A stretch of 64,000 nt of DNA from NCBI GenBank assembly GCA_963786305.1, contig CAWAYL010000014.1, positions 310,001 to 374,000 of the forward strand, read 5' to 3'. Source of the DNA: CAKZLS01 sp963786305. Its GTDB lineage: Bacteria > Pseudomonadota > Alphaproteobacteria > Rhodospirillales > Defluviicoccaceae. A program made the position numbers and the translations under genes. Shown here piece by piece: positions 56,811-64,000 of this stretch (the first letter of the stretch is position 1; the number at the start of each line of letters is the position of its first letter). Below the pieces are notes generated by a model. That model had not been told where the DNA came from. It saw only the letters and a list, made by a program, of their open reading frames with translations, and did not search any database.

Positions 56811-56857
56811 TTCCTATCAAGGATCGTTGGTATTACTATCAGTGATCCTTGGGATAA
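56811..56857. repeat. TTCCTATCAAGGATC palindromic repeat
   Basis: CCTATCAAGGATC faces GATCCTTGGGATA around GTTGGTATTACTATCAGT. The 15-base core TTCCTATCAAGGATC is identical at 61704-61718. It lies between the cyclase and the Crp/Fnr gene and is related to the element at 3598. Confidence 0.55.
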
Positions 56858-56910
56858 GCTGACGCAATGGCGTCTCTGTCCACGCCAACCGGCCACCGGA
56901 GCATCCGCGC

Positions 56911-57579
56911 ATGAGGGAAAACTGGATCGACGCCTTCCCGGCACTGGCGCGGCTGGAGGAGCCGGCCAAACGAATTCTCCAGCGGGCCGCCATGGTCGCC
57001 ACCCTGCCCGCCGGGACGGTGCCGTTTCGTCATGGCGACAGCTGCGAGAGCTTCCTGTTCGTTCTGTCCGGCACCGTGCGCGTGCACATGACGTCCGAGA
57101 CCGGCCGCGAAATCGTTCTGTACCGCGTCGAGGACGGCCAGACCTGTATCCTCACTACCTGCTGCCTGATGTCGAACGAGGATTACCCGGCCGAAGCCGT
57201 GGCCGAAACCGACGTCGGCGCGGTTGTGCTGCCGGCGGCGGGGTTTCGGGAGCTGGTGGCGCGCTCGACGGTCTTCCGCGATTTCGTGTTTTCCACGTAT
57301 GGCCGGCGGATCTTCGATCTGACGCTGCTGGTGGAGGAGGTGGCGTTCCAAAGCGTCGATGTCAGGCTCGCCCGGTTTCTCCTCGAGGCGATGGACGCCG
57401 ACGGGCGCCTGGCGCTTACCCACCAGGAGGTGGCGGTGGAGCTCGGATCGGTGCGCGAGGTCGTCAGCCGGCAGTTGAAGGAGTTCGAGCGCCGCTCCTG
57501 GGTGGCCCTGCGCCGCGGCCGGATCGATGTCCTGGATGGCGACGCGTTGCGCCGGCTGGCCGACGGCCGCGCTGTGTGA
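56911..57579 (+). CDS. Crp/Fnr-family transcription regulator
   Basis: A 222-residue regulator with an N-terminal cyclic-nucleotide-binding-like barrel (GTVPFRHGDSCESFLFVLSGTVRVHM) and a C-terminal helix-turn-helix (LTHQEVAVELGSVREVVSRQLKEFERRSWVALRRG). The family cysteines of FNR are not in the N-terminus, though a TCCLM pair lies near residue 88-90. Its stop codon is inside a TGTGAC palindrome, and it precedes the DUF2892 gene, a frequent target partner. Confidence 0.88.
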   Translation: MRENWIDAFPALARLEEPAKRILQRAAMVATLPAGTVPFRHGDSCESFLFVLSGTVRVHMTSETGREIVLYRVEDGQTCILTTCCLMSNEDYPAEAVAETDVGAVVLPAAGFRELVARSTVFRDFVFSTYGRRIFDLTLLVEEVAFQSVDVRLARFLLEAMDADGRLALTHQEVAVELGSVREVVSRQLKEFERRSWVALRRGRIDVLDGDALRRLADGRAV

Positions 57580-57589
57580 CCTAGTCACA
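57575..57589. promoter_or_regulatory. Crp/Fnr-type operator TGTGACCTAGTCACA
   Basis: Perfect six-base arms TGTGAC/GTCACA around CTA. It overlaps the regulator's stop codon and precedes the DUF2892 gene by 65 bases, so the regulator may control its neighbour. Confidence 0.6.
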
Positions 57590-57653
57590 GACGCTGCCGT
57601 TCCGATGTGCTTTGGTGGTCCCGCAAGTAAACGCCAAAAGGAAAGGGACCGTC

Positions 57654-57851
57654 ATGCACAGGAACGAGGGAACCATGGATCGCGCGCTTCGAATCATCGC
57701 CGGCGTCGTCCTGATCGCGCTGGTCTTCGTCGGCCCGCAAACGCCGTGGGGCTGGATCGGCGTCATCCCGCTGGCGACCGGTCTGATCGGCTGGTGCCCG
57801 GTCTACCGGATGCTCGGGCTTCGCACCTGCTCGATCGAAAACAAGGCCTGA
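57654..57851 (+). CDS. DUF2892 (YgaP-like membrane domain) protein
   Basis: A 65-residue protein with two membrane helices: MDRALRIIAGVVLIALVF and WGWIGVIPLATGLIGWCPVYRMLG, with the family cysteines in GWCPVY and LRTCSI. An AAAGGAAAGGG region precedes the ATG. Family members often accompany sulfur-redox or Crp/Fnr genes; the function is unknown. Confidence 0.85.
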   Translation: MHRNEGTMDRALRIIAGVVLIALVFVGPQTPWGWIGVIPLATGLIGWCPVYRMLGLRTCSIENKA

Positions 57852-57948
57852 ATCGCCCATCGCGCTCTTCGCAATCGGCCGATGGCGGGCTATGTTCGGA
57901 AGGCACGCCGGCGCGCATGGGCGCCGGCGCCATCCGGATCATCAGGAC

Positions 57949-58884
57949 ATGCATCTTCCCGCCACGGTCAAACTCGTCGACGTCTCGCCGCGCGACGGTC
58001 TGCAGAACGAGCCGGGTACCGTTTCGACGGACCTGAAGATCGCGCTGATCGACCGGCTGGCGGAGGCCGGCGTCCCGCTGATCGAGGCGGGAAGTTTCGT
58101 CTCGCCCAAGTGGGTGCCGCAAATGGCCGACACCGCCCGGGTGCTCGCCGGCATCCATCGCCGCCCGGGTACCCGCTACGCGGTGCTGACCCCCAACCTG
58201 AAGGGGTTCCAGGGCGCGCTCGGCGCCGGCGCCGACGAGATCGCGGTGTTCGCGGCGGCCTCCGAGACGTTTTCGCGGCGTAACCTCAACTGCTCCATCG
58301 ATGAGAGCTTCGAGCGGTTCGCCGCCGTCTGCGACGCCGCCCGGGTCCAAGGCATGCCCGTTCGCGGCTACGTCTCGTGCGTGCTCGGATGCCCGTACGA
58401 GGGCGAGGTGGCGCCGGACGCGGTGGCGCGGGTCGCCGAGCGGCTCCTCCGGCTCGGCTGCTACGAGATCTCGCTCGGCGACACCATCGGCGTGGGAACG
58501 CCGGGGCGGGCCCAGGCCATGGTCGACGCGGTGGCCCGCGTGGTGGCGGTGGAAAATCTGGCGGCGCATTTTCACGATACCTACGGCCAGGCGCTGGCCA
58601 ACATTCTGGCGGTGCTGGAACTGGGCGTGCGGGTGGTCGACGCCTCGGCGGCCGGTCTCGGCGGCTGCCCCTATGCCGAGGGCGCGTCGGGCAACGTCGC
58701 GACAGAGGATGTTTTGTTCATGCTGAACGGCCTCGGTATCGAAACCGGCGTCGATCTCGATGCGGTGGCGGCGGCGGGCGTGTTCGTCTGCCGCGCCCTC
58801 GGACGGCGGCCGGCCTCCAAGGTGAGCCAGGCGCTGCAGGGGCGGATCAGCGGATGGCCGGATGAGCGGATAACTGGCGCATGA
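57949..58884 (+). CDS. mvaB: Hydroxymethylglutaryl-CoA lyase
   Basis: A 311-residue TIM-barrel enzyme splitting HMG-CoA to acetyl-CoA and acetoacetate, the last step of leucine degradation. Motifs are VDVSPRDGLQNEPG, SFVSPKWVPQMAD, GYVSCVLGCPYEGEV, AHFHDTYGQALAN and the signature loop GLGGCPYAEGASGNVATED with the catalytic cysteine. The ATG MHLPATVKLVD was chosen. It lies apart from mccA because of the IS, the cyclase and the regulator genes. Confidence 0.93.
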   Translation: MHLPATVKLVDVSPRDGLQNEPGTVSTDLKIALIDRLAEAGVPLIEAGSFVSPKWVPQMADTARVLAGIHRRPGTRYAVLTPNLKGFQGALGAGADEIAVFAAASETFSRRNLNCSIDESFERFAAVCDAARVQGMPVRGYVSCVLGCPYEGEVAPDAVARVAERLLRLGCYEISLGDTIGVGTPGRAQAMVDAVARVVAVENLAAHFHDTYGQALANILAVLELGVRVVDASAAGLGGCPYAEGASGNVATEDVLFMLNGLGIETGVDLDAVAAAGVFVCRALGRRPASKVSQALQGRISGWPDERITGA

Positions 58885-59312
58885 CCCTTCATATCATCAA
58901 GCTGGCGGTGGGGATCGAGGACGTGGAGCACCTGGCGACGGTCCAGGCGCTGCGGCTCAAACAGGCGCGCGACGGCGGCCATTCCGAAACGCTCCGCCAC
59001 GTGACCCGCAACACGCCCCGCCAGACGGCGGCGCTGCTCGATGGCGGCTCCATGTACTGGGTGATCAAGGGGTTCGTCCGCGTCCGCCAGCGGCTCGTTG
59101 GCGTGGAGGCGGTGACCGGCGGCGAGGGACCGCGGTGCGGCCTTGTCCTCGATCCGCGGTTGGTGCCGACGGTTCTCCGCGCGCAGCGTCCGTTCCAGGG
59201 ATGGCGGTACCTGCGCCCCGAGGATGCCTCGCCGGACGCCGGCGACCGTCCGTCGGAGACCGCGATCCCGGAAGACATGGCGTCGGAACTCAGGGAATTG
59301 GGATTGTTGTAA
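58881..59312 (+). CDS. DUF1489 family protein
   Basis: A 143-residue protein with the DUF1489 pattern, almost restricted to alphaproteobacteria: MTLHIIKLAVGIEDVEHL, HVTRNTPRQTAALLDGGSMYWVIKGFVRVRQRL and PFQGWRYLRPEDASPD. The function is unknown. It overlaps the HMG-CoA lyase stop by 4 bases. Confidence 0.85.
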   Translation: MTLHIIKLAVGIEDVEHLATVQALRLKQARDGGHSETLRHVTRNTPRQTAALLDGGSMYWVIKGFVRVRQRLVGVEAVTGGEGPRCGLVLDPRLVPTVLRAQRPFQGWRYLRPEDASPDAGDRPSETAIPEDMASELRELGLL

Positions 59313-59320
59313 ATGGGCGG

Positions 59321-60206
59321 ATGAAAGCCGATTTCTGCGGGGTTTTTCCCTACTTGGTTTCCCCCATCGATGAAAACGGCGCGGTCATGGACGACGTCCT
59401 CGGCCGGCTGTGCGAGCATGTCATCGCCGCCGGCGTTCACGGCCTGGCGCCGCTGGGCAGCACCGGCGAGTTCGCGTATCTCTCGTGGGAACAGAAGAAA
59501 CGGGTGGTGGAGGTGACGCTGGAGGCCGCGGCCGGACGGGTGCCGGTGATCGCCGGCGTCGCCGCGACCACCACGGCCGAGGCCCGCCGCCAGGCGCGGC
59601 AGTTCGAGGCCATGGGCGTCGCCGGCGTGATCGCGACGCTGGAGGCCTATTTCCCGATATCCGAGGACGGCGTCGTCGCCTATTTCACCGGCGTCGCGCG
59701 AATCCATCGAGTGTCCGGTGGTGATGTACACCAACCCGAGCTTCCAGCGCTCCGACCTGAGCCTCCCGGCTATCCGGCGCCTCGCCGACGTGCCCAACAT
59801 CCGCTACATCAAGGACGCGTCGACCAACACCGGCCGGCTGCTCTCGATCATCGAGGCGGTGGACGGCAAGATCCAGGTTTTCGCCGCGTCGTCGCACATC
59901 CCGGCGACGGTGATGCTGATCGGCGGCGCCGGCTTCATGGCCGGCCCGGCCTGTCTGATCCCGGCCGAAAGCGTGCGCCTGTACGAGCTGTGCGCGGCGG
60001 GACAGTGGGGCGAGGCGATGGTGTTGCAACGCAGACTGTGGAAGGTCAACCAGGTGTTCGCCAAGTATTCCCTGGCCGCGTGCATCAAGGGCGGGTTGGA
60101 ACTGATGGGCTTCCCGGTCGGCGATCCGCTGCCGCCGCAAGCCCCGCTCGACGCCGCCGGCCGCGCCGAGGTGCGGGAAGTGCTGGAGAGCGTGGGCGTT
60201 CTCTGA
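59321..60206 (+). CDS. DapA-family aldolase, frameshifted
   Basis: About 294 codons of a dihydrodipicolinate synthase/N-acetylneuraminate lyase family protein: GVFPYLVSPIDENGAVMDD, LAPLGSTGEFAYLSWEQKKRVVEV, VPVIAGVAATTTAEA. One extra base near 59698 moves the frame; VVMYTNPSFQRSDLS and the Schiff-base lysine in IRYIKDASTNTGR follow. The substrate is unknown, since the family includes several keto-acid aldolases; it is not clearly the lysine enzyme. Confidence 0.85.
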
Positions 60207-60346
60207 CTTCAACCCCGTTTCGAGGGATGGCGCCGTTTTTGGTTATTCGGGTAACGTCCCGTTTTCCGCTGACCACCCCACTCGGCGCGCATATCATATG
60301 AAAGCGTAGAATAGAACGGTCGGAAAACTTACGCGGAGAAGACAGA

Positions 60347-61137
60347 ATGGTAAGACGACCAAAACAACAGCCGGAACCTCGGGATGCTGCATTATCATAT
60401 GGTGATATGGAATCGGCGATAAGGAAAGTCGACCGCAGAATAACGGACCTTGAGTCGTTCGACACCGACACCGTTGAAGATCGACGCGACGCGAGGATTA
60501 GCTCGCTCGAGTTTTCACTTGAGAGCCTCTTAGTGCATGTTTTTGGTTCAGATACAACTGAATTCAGGACATATCAGCGAATCTCGCGTCTTGATCGAGC
60601 CTCGATCAACATGATGCACGCTACCCCCATTCACGACGTGCGGGAAGGTCTCAAGAGAGGAGTGGCTGAAGCAATTGCGGCCCTTAACACGATTAAGCGC
60701 GATTTCGAGGAGCACTTACACGACGCTGGACGCCATTCGGCCTCTAAGCCCTTGCGTGGTACGAGGCTCTTGAACTTCACCCGGAGATCGAAAGACAGGT
60801 GGGCGCACTATATCGGGACGGCCACTATTCTGAAGCTGTCGAGAAGTCCGTAAAGGTGCTGAATAACTTGGTTCGCCTTCGCTCCGGTGAGGAACAGGAT
60901 GGCACGGCCTTAATGCAGCGTGTGTTCAGCGTGGACAAGCCGGTACTGCGATTTAACGATATGGCCGATGCCTCGGACAAGGACGAACAAAAGGGTTACA
61001 TGTGGCTCTTTTCAGGTGCCGTAATGGGCCTACGCAATCCGCGAGCCCACAAGATCATCAAAGACGACCCCGAACGGGCGCTTGAATTCATTGCCTTCGT
61101 AAGTCTACTTGCAAAAATGCTGGATGATGCTCGATAG
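60347..61137 (+). CDS. TIGR02391-family protein, frameshifted
   Basis: About 263 codons. The N-terminal half is helical and charged (ALSYGDMESAIRKVDRRITDLESFD); the C-terminal half is a TIGR02391 (Ymh) domain: HPEIERQVGALYRDGHYSEAVEKSVKVLNNLVR, LFSGAVMGLRNPRAHK and FIAFVSLLAKMLDDA. A one-base shift near 60752 separates them. Base composition is lower in GC than the neighbours, suggesting transfer. The family is often found in mobile and defence-related islands; the function is unknown. Confidence 0.7.
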
Positions 61138-61146
61138 CGGACAATT

Positions 61147-61335
61147 GTGAAGAAGCCGCACGACGAATTTCTGGCATTTGCCTGTCCCCGCCAAGGACCG
61201 CATCCAATTGCGAGACATAATCCTATAGACTTAACCAATTTCGAGATCAACATCAACAAGACCGGCTTTGTGCTTGAGCATAAAGTTTCAAAAATTTTAC
61301 AGAAACACGGTTGCATCAGAGGCATTCGTCGCTAG
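61147..61335 (+). pseudogene. N-terminal fragment of a nuclease-like protein
   Basis: A 62-codon GTG-started frame (FEININKTGFVLEHKVSKILQKHG) resembling the first helix of restriction-endonuclease-like proteins, cut off after HG by unrelated sequence. The identity is weak. It follows the TIGR02391 gene closely. Confidence 0.3.
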
Positions 61336-61378
61336 CGTAAAACGATGGGGTCAGAATCGATTGATATTGCCAACGGCT

Positions 61379-61645
61379 TTACGACCGTTCCACCTTCTCG
61401 GCGATCCACATCTTGATCAGCGATTGGCAAGGGACGTCGCGCTTGTTGGCGGCGACCTTGATGCTTTCCAGGAGCGTCACCGGAAGCCTGAGCGAAATCG
61501 CGCGCGTCGACGGCTTCAGATTGGGGAAGCGGGCGCGCTCGGCCGTGGACCAGTCCACATGGTCCGTCGAGTCGTGGGTTTCCCAGAAGGCGCGCTCGTC
61601 GGCCTCGCTCCCGAACGCGGGTCGCGGCTTAAGTTTCCTGTCCAT
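61379..61645 (-). CDS. BrnA/CopG-type antitoxin
   Basis: An 88-residue protein ending in a ribbon-helix-helix domain (FPNLKPSTRAISLRLPVTLLESIKVAANKRDVPCQSLIKMWIAEKV) typical of BrnA antitoxins, which repress their own operon. The start lies inside the end of the BrnT-like toxin remnant (overlapping frames). Confidence 0.75.
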   Translation of the reverse strand: MDRKLKPRPAFGSEADERAFWETHDSTDHVDWSTAERARFPNLKPSTRAISLRLPVTLLESIKVAANKRDVPCQSLIKMWIAEKVERS

Positions 61646-61704
61646 AGCGGGTCCTCTCCTTGCGATGCATGTCGCGGGCCGAGATCACGCGGATCAGAGT
61701 GGCT
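61629..61704 (-). pseudogene. C-terminal remnant of a BrnT-like toxin
   Basis: About 24 codons read TLIRVISARDMHRKERTRYGQET and end in TAA just inside the antitoxin gene, as in BrnT/BrnA operons. Upstream coding is replaced by a TTCCTATCAAGGATC repeat, so the RNase toxin is lost and the antitoxin is an orphan. Confidence 0.6.
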
Positions 61705-61718
61705 TCCTATCAAGGATC
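61704..61718. repeat. TTCCTATCAAGGATC repeat
   Basis: Identical to 56811-56825. It lies exactly where the BrnT remnant begins. Confidence 0.6.
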
Positions 61719-61806
61719 ACAATCCGTAACGACAAAGGCACGTCTTGGTCGTTTTGATACACTGGGTGAGGGACGACTTCTACACCGGCGGCCGCGCAAT
61801 TCCTAT

Positions 61807-61897
61807 CGTCTTCGCGAGCGAAGCGCGGCGATCCAGGATGGTCGATCCCCGGGACACATTTCTGGATTGCCGCGTCGCTCCGCTCGTCGCAAAGACG
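61807..61897. repeat. Long palindromic repeat (GCGAGCGAAGC type)
   Basis: CGCGAGCGAAGCG...ATCCAG on the left pairs with CTGGATTGCCGCGTCGCTCCGCTCGTCGC on the right, an imperfect hairpin of about 30-base arms. This is a widespread dispersed repeat type in alphaproteobacteria. It should not be taken for coding, although frames cross it. Confidence 0.7.
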
Positions 61898-61999
61898 GCT
61901 TCGAAGAGAGGCGGGAAATGGCGAGAGTGGGGACGCGGGCGATGCCGCTGACCTGACTTCACCCAGCGTGAGTGGTCCGGCGCATACCCTTTTTCAGCG

Positions 62000-62269
62000 T
62001 CAATCGATCTCCTCGAGGAGCTTTTCAGAGTTTCTGATCAGCCGGTCCAGCATCTTCCGCTCCGCGATCGCTTGGCGTGTATAGAGGCCATGCTTCAAGG
62101 CGTTCTGGTTGCCGGGTGGGGCGCCCGAGCCGTTCGCGCCGCCGTGCATGCGGCAGCGGTTTCGGCCTTGGACCGTCGGCGATCGGCACGGTTTGCCACT
62201 GCGCGTCTTCGCGCCGCAGCGCGGGCTCGCAAGCATGGGAGCCGTGGTGTGGTCATGCGTGCCGGTCAT
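62000..62269 (-). CDS. HGG-motif zinc-finger-like protein
   Basis: An 89-residue protein with CGAKTRSGKPC and CRMHGGANGSGAPPGNQNALKHGLYT, the HGG motif of small proteins that accompany phage-like or terminase genes. The two CX-type pairs suggest zinc binding. The function is unknown. Confidence 0.7.
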   Translation of the reverse strand: MTGTHDHTTAPMLASPRCGAKTRSGKPCRSPTVQGRNRCRMHGGANGSGAPPGNQNALKHGLYTRQAIAERKMLDRLIRNSEKLLEEID

Positions 62270-62278
62270 CGCCGGATG

Positions 62279-62944
62279 TCAGGCCTTGGCGCGGCTCTGC
62301 CGGCGGCCCGCTCCGGCGCTGGTTTCGGAGGCGCCATCGGGTTCGTCGAGGATGACACCCCCGTCGGATCCGGCGTCCCGATTTCGTTTTCGCGCCGGGT
62401 TTCCCGTCTCGATGTGGCCGACCACGGCCTGGCCGCCCGATTCGATGTTGACGTATTCCACGGTCACCTTCTGCTGGCCCTTGCCCCGGTGCTTGTCGAG
62501 GACCTCGATCTGCCGCGCATAGAGCGAAAGCAGCTTGCCGGCGTGGCGGAGATTGTGATCCCTGCCTTGCGCCGACTGCGCCGGTAGCATCGCCCGGCGG
62601 AGGCATTCCATCGCGGCGTTATGGGTCGCGACCATCTGGGTCGCCAGCATGCCTTCGGTTTCGTCGGTTGGCTGGATGCCCTGGAGCATCGAGATCGCCG
62701 AGCGAACCAGCGTCACCCGCTCGTCGTCGCGGAGGCCGTCGGGCAGCCAGAGGGTGTCGGCGACCTGTTTGATCAGGCGTTGCTGCAGGGCCGGCTCCCG
62801 CGTGCCCGTCGCGTGCTCGATGACCGCGTCGTGTTCGGCCGGGACGGCCGCCGCCGGCGTTTTCCTGGTGCTGGAGCGTTTGGCCAAGGGGCTTGCCTCA
62901 TATCGGGATGGCGATTGACGATAACGCGACCATAGCAGAAGCAC
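62279..62944 (-). CDS. Hypothetical phage-like protein
   Basis: A 221-residue mostly helical protein with a distinctive segment (GKGQQKVTVEYVNIESGGQAVVG) commonly seen next to the HGG-motif gene. It stops 9 bases before the HGG gene starts, so the two form an operon. The family is known to me only by this pairing. Confidence 0.6.
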   Translation of the reverse strand: MLLLWSRYRQSPSRYEASPLAKRSSTRKTPAAAVPAEHDAVIEHATGTREPALQQRLIKQVADTLWLPDGLRDDERVTLVRSAISMLQGIQPTDETEGMLATQMVATHNAAMECLRRAMLPAQSAQGRDHNLRHAGKLLSLYARQIEVLDKHRGKGQQKVTVEYVNIESGGQAVVGHIETGNPARKRNRDAGSDGGVILDEPDGASETSAGAGRRQSRAKA

Positions 62945-62965
62945 GCTAGATGTTCACTTTGAATG

Positions 62966-62988
62966 TCTACTGTGCATGGGGTTGTTTT
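62966..62988 (+). repeat. Dispersed repeat, copy 2
   Basis: Contains TGCATGGGGTTGTTTT and is the plus-strand partner of 2772-2794, 60 kb away. It lies between the phage-like operon and the dihydroorotase gene. Confidence 0.6.
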
Positions 62989-63149
62989 CGCAAAAATGCA
63001 AACACCCTCCCCCCTGTTTCGCCATTGTCGCCGGGAGCACCGGGCCGGAGCGCGGGAAGCGCGCGAGAATCCGCGGGCGGTTGCCGAACGCGAGCCAGGG
63101 GTGATAAATCAAATCGGCACAGAAGCCTTTGACGCGAAAGGGACCAGCC

Positions 63150-64000
63150 GTGGCCGAAACTTTCGATCTTGTTCTTCGTGGCGGTAAGTGCGTCACGCCG
63201 GGCGGTATCGCCCGGGCGGATATCGGTGTTCGCGGCGGGCGGATCGCCGCCATCGGCGATGTCGATGGCGACGGGGCCAACGTGCTGGACTGCGCCGGTC
63301 TGCACGTCCTGCCGGGCGTGATCGATAGCCAGGTGCACTTCCGCGAACCGGGACTGGAGCACAAGGAGGACTTTGGCACCGGGACGGCGGCCGCCGCGCT
63401 CGGTGGCGTAACCGCGGTGTTCGAGATGCCCAACACCAAGCCGTCCACCGTGACCGCGGCCGACCTCGCCGACAAGTGCCGCCGCGCCAAGGGCCGGGCA
63501 TGGGTGGATATGGCGTTCTACATCGGCGCGACCGCCGAAAACGCCGAGACCCTGCCTGATCTGGAGACGCTGCCGGCGTGCGCCGGCGTCAAGATGTTCA
63601 TGGGAAGCTCCACCGGCGATCTGCTGGTGGACGAGGACGCGGCGGTCGCCGCGGTGCTCGCCAACGGCTCGCGCCGGATGGCCGTTCACTGCGAGGACGA
63701 ACGCCGCCTGCGCGAGCGCTTCACCATCGTCGAGGGCGGCGCCGAACCGGTCATGCATCCGGAATGGCGGGACGTGCGGACGGCGTACCTGGCCACCGAG
63801 CGGCTCTTGAACCTCGCCCGCGGAACCCGGCGCCGGGTGCATGTTCTGCACGTCACGACGGCGGAGGAAATGGCGTTGCTCGAGGACTACCGCGACATCG
63901 CGACCGTCGAGGTCACGCCGCAGCATCTCACCCTGGCGGCTCCCGAGTGTTACGAGCTGCTGGACAGCTTCGCGCAGATGAACCCGCCGATCCGCGAGGC
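63150..64000 (+). CDS. pyrC: Dihydroorotase, cut by the window edge
   Basis: At least 283 codons of an amidohydrolase of pyrimidine synthesis: LRGGKCVTPGGIARADIGV, the metal-site block GVIDSQVHFREPGLEHKED, GGVTAVFEMPNTKPS, VKMFMGSSTGDLLVD with the metal-bridging lysine, RMAVHCEDE, VHVLHVTTAEEMALL and QMNPPIRE. A GTG start follows AAAGGGA. The first His of the usual HxH pair is Gln. The reading frame runs off the end. It could instead be an allantoinase relative, but PyrC is the best fit. Confidence 0.88.
   Translation, partial: MAETFDLVLRGGKCVTPGGIARADIGVRGGRIAAIGDVDGDGANVLDCAGLHVLPGVIDSQVHFREPGLEHKEDFGTGTAAAALGGVTAVFEMPNTKPSTVTAADLADKCRRAKGRAWVDMAFYIGATAENAETLPDLETLPACAGVKMFMGSSTGDLLVDEDAAVAAVLANGSRRMAVHCEDERRLRERFTIVEGGAEPVMHPEWRDVRTAYLATERLLNLARGTRRRVHVLHVTTAEEMALLEDYRDIATVEVTPQHLTLAAPECYELLDSFAQMNPPIRE

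Noticed and set aside
61660..61956. Small plus-strand ORFs at 61.7-62.0 kb
   Set aside because: They read through a long dispersed palindrome (GCGAGCGAAGC type) and are repeat translation, not genes.
62000..62944. Prophage
   Set aside because: Only two small phage-like genes are present; there is no integrase, capsid, terminase or attachment repeat in the window.
62967..63926. 319-codon minus-strand reading frame at the right end
   Set aside because: It is antisense to dihydroorotase, whose plus-strand frame is open to the edge and carries all family motifs.

Overview
The window is high-GC, gene-dense bacterial DNA. Its gene content points to an alphaproteobacterium, probably Rhodospirillales-like: an RpoH-type sigma factor with an RpoH box, alphaproteobacterial forms of SerC, UbiG, DUF1489 and dihydroorotase, a ligase-associated DNA repair cluster, and two families of short palindromic repeats. 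The genus cannot be named from the sequence. No rRNA, tRNA or CRISPR array was seen.

Layout. 1-5.0 kb: the end of a SEC-C protein, a cold-shock protein, a secreted glycosidase-like protein, a DUF5655 protein and a COG0701 permease. 5.3-9.5 kb: serine biosynthesis, with an E. coli-type serA divergent from a serC-serA operon that carries a two-hairpin leader. 9.7-10.9 kb: small hypothetical genes. 10.9-16.8 kb: a putative light/oxidative-stress block (RpoH-like sigma factor, stand-alone LOV photoreceptor, DUF3429 membrane protein, FeS photolyase/cryptochrome, NmrA-like reductase, renalase-like flavoprotein, two tiny membrane ORFs). 16.8-22.7 kb: the four-gene ligase-associated DNA damage cluster (PdeM phosphoesterase, Lhr-type helicase, MBL exonuclease, ATP-dependent ligase). 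22.6-25.7 kb: ubiG, a DCC protein, DUF427, an SDR and a zinc-ribbon protein. 25.7-31 kb is a decayed accessory region: an IS110 element split by an intact IS256-family element, a TAXI-TRAP binding-protein pseudogene and an MscS remnant. 31-44 kb: nhaA, fabI-ackA-MaoC/Pta, a KefB-type antiporter, an adenylate cyclase, an SLC13 permease, msrA and a lipoprotein esterase. 44-46.2 kb: an efflux outer-membrane protein. 46.4-58.9 kb: leucine/isovalerate catabolism (ivd, mccB, methylglutaconyl-CoA hydratase, mccA, HMG-CoA lyase) behind a LiuR-like palindrome, interrupted by an ISAs1-family element, a second cyclase and a Crp/Fnr gene. 58.9-60.2 kb: DUF1489 and a DapA-family gene. 60.3-63 kb: another accessory patch (TIGR02391 protein, nuclease-like fragment, BrnT remnant plus BrnA, HGG-motif phage-like genes). 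63.1 kb to the end: dihydroorotase, cut by the window edge.

Many conserved genes carry apparent single-base frameshifts, often in short homopolymers, while both flanks still match the family. I read most of these as sequence or assembly errors. I reserve 'pseudogene' for genes that also lack sequence.

The most interesting elements are the LOV/DUF3429/photolyase/RpoH block with a candidate EcfG-type promoter, the paired palindromic operators before the acetyl-phosphate/FabI operon, palindromic repeats that supply the stop codons of neighbouring genes, and a candidate structured RNA in the IS110 5' region. No clearly undescribed multi-gene system was found.
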